Source: Omphalotus guepiniiformis (Eukaryota > Basidiomycota > Agaricomycetes > Agaricales > Omphalotaceae). Taken from it: a stretch of DNA of 64,000 nucleotides. The translations under genes and the position numbers were made by a program. Shown piece after piece: positions 62,790-64,000 of the stretch (position 1 is its first letter; every line of letters begins with the position of its first letter). The notes below the pieces were generated by a model. The model was not told where the DNA came from and searched no databases. It saw nothing but the letters and a program-made list of their open reading frames with translations. The DNA lies in NCBI GenBank assembly GCA_028554645.1, contig JAQOOI010000012.1, positions 310,001 to 374,000 on the forward strand. Reading direction: 5' to 3'.

Positions 62790-64000
<1,211 letters not shown>

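Overview
The window looks like nuclear DNA of a white-rot Agaricomycete (Basidiomycota). Genes carry many short GT-AG introns of about 50-90 nt, several with a GCTGAC/GCTAAC-type branch site, and both tRNA genes have introns. Two lignocellulose enzymes, an AA9 lytic polysaccharide monooxygenase with a CBM1 and a manganese-type class II peroxidase, point to wood or litter decay. Species cannot be named from sequence alone. All gene models were assembled by hand from splice sites and reading frame.

Layout. 1-3 kb: the 3' end of a phytase-like histidine acid phosphatase, then a tandem pair of related small membrane/coiled-coil proteins, the first apparently decayed. 3-7.3 kb: an A+T-rich island with an orphan multi-exon gene, a minisatellite of about 21 units, and a decayed polyubiquitin fragment. 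7.6-19.4 kb: a CTL/SLC44 transporter-like protein, tRNA-Asn, an HNH protein, AA9-CBM1, tRNA-Leu, and two head-to-head F-box proteins. 19.8-29.2 kb: a Ser/Pro-rich 1102-residue protein, an AT-hook coiled-coil protein, and the TRF4-type nucleotidyltransferase that shares a short promoter with it. 29.2-55.1 kb: a gene-poor block with one confident gene (a Pho85-type cyclin), a Tc1/mariner relic with perfect terminal inverted repeats, a fold-back element, and a striking excess of the heptamer GTAAGTA/TACTTAC. 55.2-61.1 kb: NAA20 (NatB catalytic subunit) and IML1 (SEACIT/GATOR1), tail to tail. 61.1-64 kb: a perfect 32-bp palindrome upstream of IML1, then the 5' part of the manganese peroxidase, which runs off the window.

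How the genes relate. AA9 and the peroxidase would be secreted for cellulose and lignin attack, and the phosphatase would release phosphate from organic esters. TRF4 (nuclear RNA surveillance), NAA20 (co-translational N-acetylation) and IML1 (amino-acid signalling to TORC1) are housekeeping genes. No operon-like cluster, CRISPR array or classical metabolite cluster is present. The clearest unusual structures are the 3-7 kb island, the GTAAGTA-rich gene desert, the TA-flanked transposon relic, the palindrome, and non-consensus splice sites in the peroxidase and IML1.
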